Shown here piece after piece: positions 63,470-64,000 of a stretch of DNA of 64,000 nucleotides. The notes under the pieces are model-generated. The model ran no database searches, was not told the DNA's origin, and worked only from the letters and a program-made list of their open reading frames with translations. Positions within the stretch are counted from its first letter, which is position 1, and the number at the start of each line of letters is the position of its first letter. Location of the stretch: the NCBI GenBank assembly GCA_947685225.1, contig CANTUV010000009.1, positions 682,001 through 746,000 on the forward strand, written 5' to 3'. The position numbers and the translations under genes were made by a program. Origin of the DNA: Garcia nutans (Eukaryota; Streptophyta; Magnoliopsida; Malpighiales; Euphorbiaceae).

Positions 63470-64000
63470 TAAATTAAATATTTTCATCAATTCTCTTTAT
63501 TCATTTTTAAAAATAGATATTTCTTTTTTTATTATGTATATTTTTATTATGTATATTTTCTTTCATCAATTAAATTGTTGTATATTATTTTTTTCATCAC
63601 TTTTTCAGTAATCAATTTTGTTTTATGACAAAATCAAAGAAGAAAAAATATATTTTCTCTACAAAGAAAAAAAAACACATAAAATCAATTCTCTTTATTC
63701 ATTTTTAAAAATAGATATTTTTTTATTATTTATATTTTTATTATGTATATTTTCTTTCATCAATTAAATTGATATATATTATTTTTTCATCACTTTTTCA
63801 GTAATCAATTTTGATTTATGACAAAATCAATGTCGAAAAAAATATATTTTCTCTACAAAGAAAAAAAACACATAAAATCAAATCAAATTAAATTTCTTTA
63901 TTCATCTTCAAAAATAAGTGTTTGTTTTATTATTATTTATACTGTATATTTTTTATTAATTAAATTAATAGATGAAAGACAGTTATTAATTTATTATAAT
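63470..64000. repeat. About 198-bp tandem repeat, 2.6 copies, running off the window
   Basis: The unit starts tcaattctctttattcattt; copies begin near 63487, 63685 and about 63878. Each contains tcaattttg-tttatgacaaaat and tatattttctctacaaag. Similar text occurs at 61990-62105 and 40660-40800. Confidence 0.8.

Overview
This is a plant nuclear genome window, almost certainly from a eudicot. The evidence is AT-rich intergenic DNA, intron-rich genes, plant gene families (chloroplast ribosomal protein L12, GDP-mannose 4,6-dehydratase, plant histone H3.3 and H1), an Au-type SINE, plant L1 and RTE LINEs, and hAT- and Mutator-like elements. I cannot fix the species from the sequence alone.

Layout. 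1-4.1 kb: a minus-strand LSM8 gene with an internal tandem duplication that doubles its second coding exon, a lost splice donor and a one-base frameshift. 4.2-11.5 kb: a large inverted-repeat element, probably Mutator-like. Its arms carry oppositely oriented tandem arrays, and its centre holds a broken GRF-zinc-finger gene. 11.6-13.1 kb: an intact histone H3.3 gene with a GC-AG intron. 15.0-15.7 kb: a linker histone H1 gene on the minus strand with ACGT (ABRE-like) promoter motifs. 21.8-25.6 kb: a ten-exon minus-strand gene for a three-RRM hnRNP R/Q-like protein of about 834 aa. 29.1-35.3 kb: a nearly full-length L1-type LINE flanked by 15-bp target duplications. It landed about 50 bp upstream of the start codon of the next gene, a six-exon plant BORCS5/LOH12CR1-like gene (35.3-38.8 kb), whose third intron holds two SINEs. 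41.4-42.5 kb: an intronless GDP-mannose 4,6-dehydratase gene with a one-base frameshift. 43.1-45.5 kb: a 5'-truncated, decayed RTE LINE. 47.7-48.3 kb: chloroplast RPL12. 48.6-49.7 kb: a non-autonomous hAT element. 49.8-57 kb: a graveyard of retroelement pieces, including a LINE-type RNase H fragment split by a 748-bp insertion. 58.0-61.6 kb: methionine sulfoxide reductase A5 (MSRA5), whose last intron holds a second copy of that insertion family. 62.1-63.4 kb: a second, internally deleted RTE copy on the minus strand, followed by about 200-bp tandem repeats.

The host genes do not form one pathway. Three relate to chromatin or RNA (H3.3, H1, the RRM protein), with LSM8 as a splicing factor. 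The others serve cell-wall sugar supply, plastid translation, lysosome/vacuole-type trafficking and oxidative repair. The most unusual parts are the GRF-carrying inverted-repeat element, the exon-duplicated and damaged LSM8, the LINE in the BORCS5-like promoter, and the small element family with 9-bp target duplications.
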